A DNA stretch of 64,000 nt from Vibrio sp. LaRot3 (GTDB lineage Bacteria > Pseudomonadota > Gammaproteobacteria > Enterobacterales > Vibrionaceae): the NCBI RefSeq assembly GCF_027587025.1, contig NZ_JAPPTI010000002.1:124001-188000 (forward strand), written 5' to 3'. Every line of letters starts with the position of its first letter. Position 1 is the stretch's first letter. Below are positions 1-8,608 of this stretch, piece by piece. A program made the position numbers and the translations under genes. The notes beneath the pieces were generated by a model. The model was not told the DNA's origin and did no database searches. It saw only the letters and a list, made by a program, of their open reading frames with translations.

Positions 1-1017
1 ATTACTGGTCACGGGGATATTCCAATGGCGGTGGACGCAGTGAAAATGGGGGCGTGTGAGTTTGTCGAAAAACCCATTAATCCAGCCGAGTTGCTTGAGT
101 TGGTAAAACAGCATCTAGATCACCGCCAAGCTTACATTGAGCAGAAGCAGAATCTTCATCAAAAGATCGACAAGACGTTGGTAGGAAACTCTGCCCAAAT
201 AGAATTGATTCGACAGCATGTTGCTCAATTCGCATTGTTAGACTCACACGTTGTGGTTTATGGTGAGGTAGGGAGCGGTCGACACAGTATTGCGCAGTTG
301 ATTGTCGATATGAAAACACCAACACAATTATATGCTGAGTGCCGTTTTGAACTCGGTGACAATTTTGATGAATTCATTGAGCGGCTTGAAACGTCGTTCA
401 GTGGCAGCGTCATTATCAGTGGTTTGGAGTGCTTAACCGATCAACAGCAGAGACAATTAGTACAACAACTACTCGTTGTAGAGCGGGCGAGTGAGCGACA
501 TATCTCGGTGATTTCGTTGTTTGACGGTGAACCTGAGGGCCTGGTTGCGCAGCAGCAACTGGTTCCGGAGCTATTTTACTTGATTAATCAGGGCTCAATT
601 AAAGTCCCGCCATTAAGACAACGACCCGATGATATTGCCGCACTGTTTCATTATTTTCTGAAGCAGAGTTGCCGCAAGCTTGCGAAGCCTTTACCAAAGG
701 TAGATGCACATTATCTCTCTATTCTGCGAGCCCATGATTGGCAAGGTAATATTCGCGAACTGCGAAATGTCGCAGAGCTGTATGCAATAGGTATTGTTAA
801 ACTGACGGGCAAAGAGCGTTTGTATACTCAAGAGTCAATGAATTCGCCATTGGATGAATTGGTTGAAGACTACGAACGACAGCTGATTGAAGATGCGTTG
901 TATCTGCATTCGGGGAAAGTGTCTGAAGCTGCGAACTATTTGCAAATTCCAAGGAAGAAGCTGTACTTGAGAATGAAAAAGCACGCCATTGAGAAAGATG
1001 CGTACAAAGCAAAATGA
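1..1017 (+). CDS. pgtA: PgtA-like response regulator with degenerate AAA+ domain (5' truncated by window edge)
   Basis: The open frame runs in from the window edge, so the start and the phosphoacceptor aspartate are missing. The visible 338 residues begin in the last part of a receiver domain (ITGHGDIPMAV, then the conserved lysine in EKPINP). A shortened NtrC-type AAA+ domain follows, and a Fis-type helix-turn-helix ends the protein (YLQIPRKKLYLRMKK). The Walker A site reads GEVGSGRHS, with arginine for the usual lysine. No GAFTGA loop is present, and the Walker B region reads SVIISGLE rather than the usual LFLDE. As I recall it, Salmonella PgtA, the regulator of phosphoglycerate transport, has the same ITGHGDVPMAV and YLQIPRKKLYLRMKK sequences and the same degenerate centre. 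The partner kinase and transporter genes would lie upstream of the window. A divergent DctD-family regulator is the alternative. Confidence 0.75.
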   Translation: MTGHGDIPMAVDAVKMGACEFVEKPINPAELLELVKQHLDHRQAYIEQKQNLHQKIDKTLVGNSAQIELIRQHVAQFALLDSHVVVYGEVGSGRHSIAQLIVDMKTPTQLYAECRFELGDNFDEFIERLETSFSGSVIISGLECLTDQQQRQLVQQLLVVERASERHISVISLFDGEPEGLVAQQQLVPELFYLINQGSIKVPPLRQRPDDIAALFHYFLKQSCRKLAKPLPKVDAHYLSILRAHDWQGNIRELRNVAELYAIGIVKLTGKERLYTQESMNSPLDELVEDYERQLIEDALYLHSGKVSEAANYLQIPRKKLYLRMKKHAIEKDAYKAK

Positions 1018-1040
1018 AAAAGCCCCTACAGGGGCTTTTT
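1017..1040. terminator. Bidirectional rho-independent terminator
   Basis: An AAAAAGCCCC stem pairs with GGGGCTTTTT around a TACA loop. The A-tract and T-tract let it serve both the regulator gene ending at 1017 and the small convergent gene ending at 1063. Confidence 0.85.
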
Positions 1041-1062
1041 GATAGCGTTATTGAAAGTGGAC

Positions 1063-1248
1063 TCACCACTCGTCATCAGGGAATATCTTTCCCTCTGGCG
1101 CGTAAGGATCATCATCAAAAGGATGCTCTGCTTTAGTGCGCAGCATTTCTAACTGGTGCTCAAGCATGTTCACGGTGTCATAATCTCCTTCCGAGCAGGC
1201 GACATAGATCTGTTGCTCAAGCGCTTTCATTCTGTCATGACTATTCAT
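1063..1248 (-). CDS. Small acidic hypothetical protein, 61 aa
   Basis: No family recognised. The protein opens with a helical segment (DRMKALEQQIYVACSEGDYDTVNMLEHQLEMLR, shown here only in part as ALEQQIYVAC and MLEHQLEMLR) and ends in an acidic, proline-containing tail (FDDDPYAPEG, then PDDEW). I chose the ATG at 1248 because AGGGAGG lies five bases upstream. An in-frame GTG at 1254 sits against that ribosome site and is less likely. No signal peptide or membrane segment is visible, so the protein is probably cytosolic. It is convergent with the PgtA-like gene and shares its terminator. Confidence 0.7.
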   Translation of the reverse strand: MNSHDRMKALEQQIYVACSEGDYDTVNMLEHQLEMLRTKAEHPFDDDPYAPEGKIFPDDEW

Positions 1249-1284
1249 ACACACCTCCCTGCGAAGTTATTTGGGTATGCAGTT

Positions 1285-3642
1285 TTACCTATTCTCAAAT
1301 CTATTGTAGTCGAGTAACCCAAATTCGATCGGCTGATTCTGCTCGTACCATGCATGTACTTTATCGCTGAATGCCCAAAAATCGGGATGGCTGCGTCGAA
1401 TTGCAAATGTGTCCAATAACTTAACGTAATCTGCCTCGGTCTCCAATTGATTGAGCATTTTAACTAACTGCGGAATTTGATTTTCCTTGAGTGATAAATA
1501 CGCAGCCGGATAGCTTCCGATCACTCCGCGAACGAGGGTCAGGTTATCGTGTTGATAGTCGCGGTTGCTCTCTTCATCAAATAGACTTGATATATTTGTA
1601 TGAGCATTGTTGTGTAATAGGGTAAACAGCTCATCTTGGCCGCTCTCACTCTCAATCAGTAGCATTACTATTTGCGGCACGGTTTTCAAACCTTCACCCT
1701 GAATAAGGTCGATTTTTTGCAATCGCTGTTCATTGCTAGGCTTAAGGGAAGTGTTAGAAATTTGGTAGCGCTCATCTAATACTGGAGCCAATTTGGTTTG
1801 TAACCGTTCGAACAGTTCCGCTTTCGGATCATCTGTTAAGTAGGGTACCTGAGTCGGTTGGTCGAATGGCTTAACATTACGCTGTAAAAAGTCACTTAAC
1901 TGAGTACTTTGATCTTGGTACCAGCTAGATTGTTCGACATGCCTGATATCGCGAGGAAGCAAGGCAACGAAGTTACTTTCGCCCTCAAGGCGCAGGAAAT
2001 CCATGAACATACGTGTGATAAGCTGGTGGCCGAAGTTACCGTAGACATCGAACCCCGCCACAAGTAAGTAGTGAATACGTTCAAGTAGCGCGTAATCCAT
2101 CACCCATGCAGTTTTTGGCGGTTGACCAACCAAGCCTTGTACCACAGAAGCACTATCAAAATGACGGAAAACGGTAAGTGCAGCATTTTCGTTTTGGCCG
2201 TTACCATCCCAAATAACATTGGTATCTAAGTGCTTCCCATCTTTAAACCAATGGTTAATAAATTCAGATTTCGCTTCTAAGTATTTTGCTTGCTGGCGCG
2301 AGTAGGTGACCCAGTTGGTGACAGGTAAAGTATTGCTCTCTAACTCGCCCGGTAGCTTTAGATTGTCTGCTTGTTGTCGATAGAACTCGTTGACTTCTGG
2401 TATGTCTGATTTGTCAGGATCAAGGAAGAAGACCCAAAAACGGTCATTGATAACGTTGAGCGCGAGCTGTCCACGGCAAACCGGCCCTTTTATAAACGCC
2501 ATGATGCTGTTTTGAGAGTTTTCTAACATGAACTTGAAACGTGATTTTACTGGCAAATCAATAAACACTGTCATTGGATTGGCCGCGATTTCAGGTTCAT
2601 AGCTGGGTAATTGCGTTACTTGGTATTCTTGATCAATGAACAGCTGCTGCCATTGATTTAGTCGCGCTTGATTAAGAGCAAAAGGCATGTGGGTTTTGTC
2701 CACAATAGTGCCTTGTTCTGGGATGATACGGTAATAGACGCGTTGCGTGTTCGGATCATCATAAGGGCGGCGTGTCGTTATACGCTTTACGGCTTCTCCA
2801 GGTGGGGTAGTAGAGCGTACTAAGGTGAAAAATCGTGGTTTACTCTGGTTAATGTCATCAAAATATAAGTGTGACAAAAATAGGTGTTCGTAGATGTAAC
2901 GAGCAGAGAGTTGGTGCTTTAAGCTATCGCCGTTTAAGAAGGCTTCGAACTGGTTCACTTGAGCCTGCTGCTCAAGCGTCAGTGGAATCGGTGCATTCAT
3001 CTGAGCTCCTGCCGTTAGCCAATCCATGAGTATGCTGTATTCATTATCACTTAAGTTGGGCATGCCATAAGGCATTCCCCATGTTGGATAGTCTGCTTGG
3101 TATTGGTCTAACTCTTCGATCGTTGGGCATACTTGCTCACGGTCCACTGAAAAATCGAACCCTTCGAGTTGGTCGACTTGCGGCAAGGGGTGCTGCTCTT
3201 TTTGCATCAGTAGTCGAGCAACTAGGCCTGCTTCGACGTTGGCAGTTGGGGTTTGGTTTCGTTCATTCAGTACCGGATGAAAACCAAAATTACGCCATTG
3301 CTCTGTGGTTTGGGCATCTTCAAAGAGTCTTGTTGGCGTTGCAGCTGTTAGGCGAGTACCTTGATAAACCAACTCTTTACTTGCGCCGCGATCAATGCCT
3401 TCAACGGAGCTCATTTTTAATTGACATGGTGCGTCGTAGCAGGCGTGACAAACGACACATCGGTTATCGATGATAGGCTTTACTTCCTCCAAAAACTTAA
3501 TGCTTTCGGCGGAGTTAATTTCGGTTTTTCTGTGTTGTACCTCGGCTTGACCAAACATGCTGTCATAATTAAGTCCAGCGTAAGTTGCGCAGCCTGCAAA
3601 AATGACGACGCTGAGTAGTGCGATTAACTTAGATAATTTCAT
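1285..3642 (-). CDS. cti: Fatty acid cis/trans isomerase (cytochrome c-type, lipoprotein)
   Basis: Cti converts cis-unsaturated acyl chains of membrane phospholipids to trans, which stiffens the membrane under solvent, heat or osmotic stress without new lipid synthesis. The 785-residue product starts with a signal sequence ending in a lipobox-like FAGC (Cys18), so it may be a periplasm-facing lipoprotein. A CVVCH c-type heme site lies at about residues 62-66, followed by ACYDAPCQ, which matches the Cti family. Length is close to Pseudomonas Cti (about 760 residues). I placed the start at the ATG at 3642, where the signal sequence begins; an upstream in-frame extension would put about 33 residues before it. 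The ribosome site there is weak. The gene stands alone, with no operon partner. Confidence 0.88.
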   Translation of the reverse strand: MKLSKLIALLSVVIFAGCATYAGLNYDSMFGQAEVQHRKTEINSAESIKFLEEVKPIIDNRCVVCHACYDAPCQLKMSSVEGIDRGASKELVYQGTRLTAATPTRLFEDAQTTEQWRNFGFHPVLNERNQTPTANVEAGLVARLLMQKEQHPLPQVDQLEGFDFSVDREQVCPTIEELDQYQADYPTWGMPYGMPNLSDNEYSILMDWLTAGAQMNAPIPLTLEQQAQVNQFEAFLNGDSLKHQLSARYIYEHLFLSHLYFDDINQSKPRFFTLVRSTTPPGEAVKRITTRRPYDDPNTQRVYYRIIPEQGTIVDKTHMPFALNQARLNQWQQLFIDQEYQVTQLPSYEPEIAANPMTVFIDLPVKSRFKFMLENSQNSIMAFIKGPVCRGQLALNVINDRFWVFFLDPDKSDIPEVNEFYRQQADNLKLPGELESNTLPVTNWVTYSRQQAKYLEAKSEFINHWFKDGKHLDTNVIWDGNGQNENAALTVFRHFDSASVVQGLVGQPPKTAWVMDYALLERIHYLLVAGFDVYGNFGHQLITRMFMDFLRLEGESNFVALLPRDIRHVEQSSWYQDQSTQLSDFLQRNVKPFDQPTQVPYLTDDPKAELFERLQTKLAPVLDERYQISNTSLKPSNEQRLQKIDLIQGEGLKTVPQIVMLLIESESGQDELFTLLHNNAHTNISSLFDEESNRDYQHDNLTLVRGVIGSYPAAYLSLKENQIPQLVKMLNQLETEADYVKLLDTFAIRRSHPDFWAFSDKVHAWYEQNQPIEFGLLDYNRFENR

Positions 3643-4446
3643 TACTATTTTTATTTTCCAATTGCTCAGTAGCAAGTATATCGTATCTCGGCCAACGAGC
3701 TGGAAAGATCTTTCACTTACCAGTAATTCAAATTTTCCCAAAGACCTATCTGGTCAGTATCAAAAGCTGATAAATAACATAATTGACTGTGCTTTGAGCA
3801 GAATGCTGTGTATTTATGGTTCTAAGTCCAAGTAATGTTACGCGTACGTTAAGGTCGTTATGGATAATTATGCGTGTTTATTTCTTGTACAGGTCGTTGG
3901 GTGAGTTTAATTGTGGTAAATGCTCATTTATTAAGCAGGATTAACTGCTTTACGATCTGCATCTCATTAAATTTGTCTGTGATCATTCGTTATATTTTTC
4001 TAAATAAAACCAAATATCGGCCTAAAAATGTGACGTGTCTCGCATTCGGTATCTTGTTTTTGATAAATATGGCGTTTTGTTTGTCTGGTATATAATTTTG
4101 CAAAAATGAATCTTTACAGAGTTTGGTGAATTAAATTGCAAATAAATAATCAGCATTAAGTAAAATGTGCTGCATTGATGATTTTTGTTAACATTTGGTA
4201 ACAGCTGTAAAATTGCGCATTTAGGTGTTTTTTTCTTTTATTTTTTATCTATGTATTTGATTTATAAGGTTTAAGTTGATTTGTCATTAGCAAAACTAAT
4301 GAAATTGACAAAAAAAATATAATTCTGCAATCTACGCCACGAAATAAGTTTTTGTATCGATAAGTATATCAAAAACAAGGAAATTTCTATTTAAGTGGAT
4401 TAGGGGACCATTGACGGACCCCGTTTATACAAGGTTGTAGATAATT
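3643..4446. other. AT-rich intergenic region upstream of the porin gene
   Basis: About 800 bases lie between the divergent cti and porin genes with no convincing gene. Short open frames here (for example near 3874) have no ribosome site and look hydrophobic only because of the AT bias. A TTGACA at 4305-4310 and a TATAAT at 4318-4323 are both present but too close to each other to form one promoter. A hairpin just before the porin start is listed separately. A long AT-rich leader is common before regulated Vibrio porin genes. Confidence 0.5.
4403..4422 (+). promoter_or_regulatory. Leader hairpin before the porin gene
   Basis: GGGGACC and GGACCCC flank ATTGAC and can pair with a single A-A mismatch, 24 bases before the porin start codon. 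It is the only GC-rich block in an otherwise very AT-rich leader. It could affect translation or mRNA stability; no function is shown by the sequence. Confidence 0.35.
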
Positions 4447-5391
4447 ATGAAAAAAACATTATTAGCTTTGACTGTTGCTACCGTTGCAACATCGGCACAA
4501 GCAAAGTTTGACTTATACAAGGATGATGTAAAGTCAGTTAATCTAAAAGGTGAAATCGACGTAAACTTGTATCTAGTCGATGAAAAAACAAAAGATAACA
4601 TCGTCACAAAAGATGAAGACGTTTATGTTGATACGTGGGCTTATTTTGAATTTGGAATTGAACATAAGTTCTCTGATACGGTTACCGGTTTTGCGAGTTT
4701 TGAAGTAGAAACTTCAAAGAGTGATGCGGTGTTTGACGACGTTTACGCAGGTATCACAGGTGATTTCGGTACAATTAAAGGTGGTGAAACCGCTGACTCT
4801 TTAAGTGTTGTTGGATACATGACTGATATATCAAACAACGGTGCTTGGGCTTATGATTCAAATATTGAATCGAAAGGGCGTGGCCTTCGTTATGAAAAAT
4901 CAGTAGGAGATTTTTACTTTTCTACAGATTTGCAAACGACGAAAGACGCAGATGACGAAATCAACGTAGGTGTTTCTTATAGTTTTGAAAAAGTGACACT
5001 TGCTGCTGCTTTCTCTGAAGGCGGTGATAATGTCGGTTCAGCAGCAATTGGCGCATCATACGAAAACGGAGGTTTCTACTTGGCCGCACTTTACGGTGCG
5101 TTTGAAGGTGGTTACCAAAAAGTTGGCGCTCTTTTTGAAGGGGCTGATTACGAAAAGGGTGATTTTTACGGTTTAGCTGCATCATATTCAGTTCATGACT
5201 TTCGTGTATACACGACATTCGCTGGCGCGTCTGATGACAACAGTGCGAATGATGCATTTGCTTCAAGTGTAGGTATTGACTATACAGTTCTAGGTGACGT
5301 TACAGTTTATGCTGAGTATACGGGCTTTACCGATGATGCTGAAGAGCAAACAGGTGATATCGCAGTTGTTGGCGTCTTTTACGCATTCTAA
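4447..5391 (+). CDS. Outer membrane porin (Gram-negative general porin type)
   Basis: The 314-residue product has a clear signal peptide (MKKTLLALTVATVATSAQA, cleaved before KFDLY). The rest alternates in short amphipathic beta strands with acidic loops and ends in phenylalanine (VGVFYAF), as expected for an outer-membrane trimeric porin inserted by the BAM complex. Internal motifs such as GTIKGGETADS and GRGLRYEKS match the porin family that includes Vibrio OmpU/OmpT. The gene is somewhat shorter than OmpU (about 340 residues). It follows a long AT-rich leader and is followed by a terminator, so it is probably transcribed alone. The exact porin class cannot be settled by eye. Confidence 0.85.
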   Translation: MKKTLLALTVATVATSAQAKFDLYKDDVKSVNLKGEIDVNLYLVDEKTKDNIVTKDEDVYVDTWAYFEFGIEHKFSDTVTGFASFEVETSKSDAVFDDVYAGITGDFGTIKGGETADSLSVVGYMTDISNNGAWAYDSNIESKGRGLRYEKSVGDFYFSTDLQTTKDADDEINVGVSYSFEKVTLAAAFSEGGDNVGSAAIGASYENGGFYLAALYGAFEGGYQKVGALFEGADYEKGDFYGLAASYSVHDFRVYTTFAGASDDNSANDAFASSVGIDYTVLGDVTVYAEYTGFTDDAEEQTGDIAVVGVFYAF

Positions 5392-5415
5392 TTTACGTAT
5401 CTGAATAACATATTT

Positions 5416-5439
5416 AAGCCAGCTTTGTGCTGGCTTTTT
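5416..5439 (+). terminator. Rho-independent terminator after the porin gene
   Basis: AAGCCAGC pairs with GCTGGCTT around TTTGT, followed by a short T-run. It separates the porin from the DUF2057 gene 14 bases downstream. Confidence 0.85.
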
Positions 5440-5453
5440 ATCTGGAAGTTTCT

Positions 5454-6104
5454 ATGAGTAAAATGATCATTGTTGTGCTTTCTTTCTTTTCTTTTGGAGC
5501 CTTTGCTACGGATTTGTTGCTTGATAAAGGAGTTACTCTATTGGCAGTGAATGGGGAGGGGGTTGTTTTCGAGTCGAAAGTTGATCTGGTTAATGGTGAC
5601 AACCAACTAGTTCTCCAATTAGATCGTGGGCTTCGCAGTGGTGGAATTAAAGAGCAGGTAACTTCTCCACCTTACATAGTGGTGATTTCTGCTAGTAAAA
5701 CGCCACAGAATTTAGAGATCGTGTTGCGCTCGACACAGCTCAACAAGGTAAATGAATGGGTAAAAAACGGTGAACCAATATTTAATATTAAGGTAGACGG
5801 TTTAGCTCTTGAATATGAGTCCGTAGTACTACCACCAGCTAGTGGGTATTTTCCTTATTCAGATATAGTGTCTCTTGTTAAACAATATAATACAGAACAT
5901 GGTGTGTTCTATGATACTGGTAAAATTAGAAACTTGAAGCAAGAACTTTCCTCTGTTCAATCTTTGGAAAAACCGATGAATGAAATGTTATCAGATCAAG
6001 AATCCGAAGCTTCTCTTCAACTTAAAATTTGGTTCAATCGTGCAAACATTAATGAGCGTGAAGCGCATTTGGAATGGGTAAAACAGCAACTTGTTGATTT
6101 GTAG
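5454..6104 (+). CDS. DUF2057 (YccT/CsgI-like) periplasmic protein
   Basis: The 216-residue protein has an N-terminal signal peptide (MSKMIIVVLSFFSFGAFA). An N-terminal beta-rich region with VTLLAVNGEG and NGDNQLVLQ resembles the DUF2057 family, whose E. coli member YccT/CsgI acts on curli formation in the periplasm. The C-terminal part is more helical and charged (EREAHLEWVKQQL). I chose the ATG at 5454, which has GGAAG six bases upstream and starts the signal peptide directly; nine extra upstream residues are possible but would disrupt it. No curli genes are seen nearby, so the curli role is not transferable. Family call moderate. Confidence 0.65.
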   Translation: MSKMIIVVLSFFSFGAFATDLLLDKGVTLLAVNGEGVVFESKVDLVNGDNQLVLQLDRGLRSGGIKEQVTSPPYIVVISASKTPQNLEIVLRSTQLNKVNEWVKNGEPIFNIKVDGLALEYESVVLPPASGYFPYSDIVSLVKQYNTEHGVFYDTGKIRNLKQELSSVQSLEKPMNEMLSDQESEASLQLKIWFNRANINEREAHLEWVKQQLVDL

Positions 6105-6367
6105 AATAATTATGAAATCATATTTGACACGTCAGAGTTGCATTTAAATCACTCGCTAGAAAGAGTTATCGCGTTTTTGTTACTGTTAGACCTACGTTTA
6201 TATAATTCAAATACATTTTAGGTAATCCAGTTTCTTCGTTCATTTTATCGCATCGCAGTATCAAATAACAGATATGAGTAATAAGCGTTTAATCAAGTTA
6301 TTCTAGATTAGATGTAAGTCAAATTGGTAAACGTGATTTTCGTTTATTCATGAATGGTATCTTATTT

Positions 6368-7546
6368 TTATTGTGAGGCATTATATCGATACTGCCTGAT
6401 GAATATGGTCAATGCGATTAGAGCGTAGGTGATCGCTGCTAGGCTTAAAAGTAGCGTCGAGCGATAACCGAGATACTGAGAAATAACCCCCATTGTACTT
6501 GTGCCTATCATCGTGCCGACTAGCATGGCATTGGTATAGATAGCTGACGCTTTACCGATATGATTTGGCGCGTAATCCTGCATGATGGTGACGCCAAGCC
6601 CAACAAAAATACCAAAGTAAATACCATTAAATAGCTGTAGGAGCAAGAAAACAGGCATGCTATTACAGTTATACATTGCAAGGTAAAAAACGGCCGCAGA
6701 CGCGAAGCCGAATTTAAGTACGGGTTCTTTTCCCCAACGCCTCGCCCAATTGACCGAAAGTAGCATAATTGGGATTTCTACTGCGGCGGTTAAACCGAGT
6801 AAATAACCTGGGTATGACGTTGGCATACCGAGCTCTTGAGTGATCAGCAAAGGCATTGCGTTGATGTAAGTGCTATTCCCGATATTAGCCAGTAGTACGA
6901 TTCCTGCCAGCAACCAGATTTTTGTGGGCAGAGCGCAATCGGTATTGTCTTGTTTAAGTTTTGCTATGGGCTGAGGCGCTTTAAATAGGAGCCCGACGAA
7001 GCAAAATACCAACAACGCTAAAATGGCAGCTAAATAATAGTTGGTAGTAAATCCTAAGTGTTCTACAGACAAAAACGCAAGAGGTGGCCCAACGATCCAA
7101 AGAAGTGATACTGAAGAGCGCATTTGAGAATTGAGCTTGGTACTGTCTTGACCACTGCTATCAGCGTAGTTTCGAATAATGGTAAGAATTAAAGGAATCG
7201 ATGAAGAGGCAAATGGCATAACCACACAAGCAATCAGGATTGCATGCCAGAATTGAGTCGCTAGTGAAAAACAAATTGCCGCGATAGCAATGGCGAATAG
7301 AGAAAGCATGAACAATTTCTTGCTAGAGACACCGCGATCAACAAGCCCTGTCAATTTTTGGCTGACGATAATGGTCATCAGTGAACTAACCGTGGTGTAG
7401 ATGCCTAAATAGGCTGGTTCTGCATTTAGTCTAACGACTAAGAAAAGGCTCATTACAGGCAATACAAATGCAAAAGCGAGGGCTGTAATGCTGTTTGTGG
7501 CAAAGAGAACCCCGTTTTGAATACGAGTAGAGGTTAAATCGAGCAA
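6368..7546 (-). CDS. SetA-like sugar efflux MFS transporter
   Basis: The 392-residue protein has about twelve hydrophobic helices typical of the major facilitator superfamily. Stretches such as MSLFLVVRL near residue 32 and MQDYAPNHIGKASAIYTN near residue 325 match the SET sugar-efflux branch (E. coli SetA/SetB), which exports sugars or sugar analogues from the cytosol. The start is a TTG at 7546, since a stop codon lies three codons upstream and no ATG occurs until residue 29-32; the upstream ribosome site is weak. A terminator at 7660-7688 separates it from the siderophore genes upstream, so a role in siderophore export is possible but not supported by transcription. Confidence 0.75.
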   Translation of the reverse strand: MLDLTSTRIQNGVLFATNSITALAFAFVLPVMSLFLVVRLNAEPAYLGIYTTVSSLMTIIVSQKLTGLVDRGVSSKKLFMLSLFAIAIAAICFSLATQFWHAILIACVVMPFASSSIPLILTIIRNYADSSGQDSTKLNSQMRSSVSLLWIVGPPLAFLSVEHLGFTTNYYLAAILALLVFCFVGLLFKAPQPIAKLKQDNTDCALPTKIWLLAGIVLLANIGNSTYINAMPLLITQELGMPTSYPGYLLGLTAAVEIPIMLLSVNWARRWGKEPVLKFGFASAAVFYLAMYNCNSMPVFLLLQLFNGIYFGIFVGLGVTIMQDYAPNHIGKASAIYTNAMLVGTMIGTSTMGVISQYLGYRSTLLLSLAAITYALIALTIFIRQYRYNASQ

Positions 7547-7659
7547 GCTAAATTACCGGAATAGTGAGGTTTAGATAACTGATTAGATATGATTTTGATT
7601 TAAGATGAAATGTTAGCAGTAGATGATTGATTGATAAGTCGGTCGCACATTTTGGTAAG

Positions 7660-7688
7660 AAAGCCGCAATGTGATTCACTGCGGCTTT
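7660..7688 (-). terminator. Terminator of the receptor-binding protein operon
   Basis: AAAGCCGCA and TGCGGCTTT form a nine-base stem around an eleven-base loop just past the stop codon of the minus-strand binding-protein gene. The T-tract is broken, so some read-through into the MFS gene is possible. Confidence 0.65.
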
Positions 7689-7694
7689 AAAGTG

Positions 7695-8597
7695 CTATTT
7701 CAGAGCCGATTTCATATCTTCGATCATGATCTGAGTGGCAGTAATACCACTGGCAGAGATATACCAAGCTTGTGGATTTAGGTGAACGATTCGATTGTTC
7801 TTCGCTGCGTTGGTTTGTTTAATTAGGGCGTTATAGAACGTTTTGCTCGCTTCACCTGATTCTCTACCGATGGCTTTATCGCGATCCATCACCAATAAGT
7901 AATCAGGGTTGGCTTGAGCAATGTATTCAAAGCTAACTAGATCACCATGGCTAAGGTTTTTATCGTTAGCGACTGACTCTTTAAAACCGAAGATATCAAA
8001 GATAGCGCTATAACGAGAACCTGCGCCAAATGTGGCGACATTACCCCCGTTGGTCATGACCATCAGTGCATGCGCATCTCGGCTTTTGGCTCTTGCATTG
8101 ACGAGTTCAATATCGGCTTGGGTTTGGCTGATGATCTTCTCTATATCCGCTTCACGTTCAAAGATTTTGCCAATCATTCTCCATGCCGCTTGAGTTGATG
8201 GCCAGTAGTCTTTGGCATCTGCCATAAACACAACGGTCGGAGCAATTTTACTCAGTTCGTCAAGTGACTCTGAACTGCGATTGCTCGCGATAATCAAATC
8301 AGGTTTTAATGTAAAAATTGCTTCAAAGTTTGGCTCATGGAGTGAGCCTACCGCTGCGTAAGTCTCCGCTTGGTATTTATTTAAATAGTCAGGCATAGGC
8401 GCTTTGACCACGCCAACCGGTTCGATATCCAGTTTGTTGAGGACGTCTAGCGTATCCATACCAAGTACAATAACGCGCTGTGGTTTGGTGTCTAACTGAG
8501 TTTTGCCAAGAGGGTGCTCCACTGTGATTTGCTTTGCAGTCAACGTCGCAGAGAATCCAACTAAAGCGGCAATAAAAATCCCTTTTATTGTTTTCAT
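7695..8597 (-). CDS. Siderophore ABC transporter substrate-binding protein (FatB/YclQ/FetB type)
   Basis: The 300-residue protein begins with a signal peptide (MKTIKGIFIAALVGFSATLTA) and has the two-lobed class III binding-protein pattern: PQRVIVLGMDTLDVL near the N-terminus, LKPDLIIASNRSS in the middle, and a C-lobe with FGAGSRYSAIFDIFG, SFEYIAQANPDYLLV and NPQAWYISASG. These match the CeuE/YclQ/FatB group that carries catecholate iron complexes across the periplasm. The start follows the receptor stop by 11 bases with AAAGG upstream, so the two are cotranscribed as in Neisseria fetA-fetB. No permease or ATPase gene is adjacent, so it must use an importer encoded elsewhere. Confidence 0.85.
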   Translation of the reverse strand: MKTIKGIFIAALVGFSATLTAKQITVEHPLGKTQLDTKPQRVIVLGMDTLDVLNKLDIEPVGVVKAPMPDYLNKYQAETYAAVGSLHEPNFEAIFTLKPDLIIASNRSSESLDELSKIAPTVVFMADAKDYWPSTQAAWRMIGKIFEREADIEKIISQTQADIELVNARAKSRDAHALMVMTNGGNVATFGAGSRYSAIFDIFGFKESVANDKNLSHGDLVSFEYIAQANPDYLLVMDRDKAIGRESGEASKTFYNALIKQTNAAKNNRIVHLNPQAWYISASGITATQIMIEDMKSALK

Positions 8598-8608
8598 CGT
8601 AATACCTT

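Noticed and set aside
3874..4095. A 73-residue hydrophobic open frame upstream of the porin
   Set aside because: No ribosome site, and the hydrophobic look follows from the strong AT bias of the region.
4961..5266. A 101-residue open frame opposite the porin gene
   Set aside because: It is antisense to a well-supported porin gene, and its His/Gln/Arg-rich composition is what reading the opposite strand of a porin would give.
6368..7546. MFS gene as a third member of the siderophore receptor operon
   Set aside because: A nine-base-stem terminator lies between them, and the protein reads as a sugar exporter of the SetA type.
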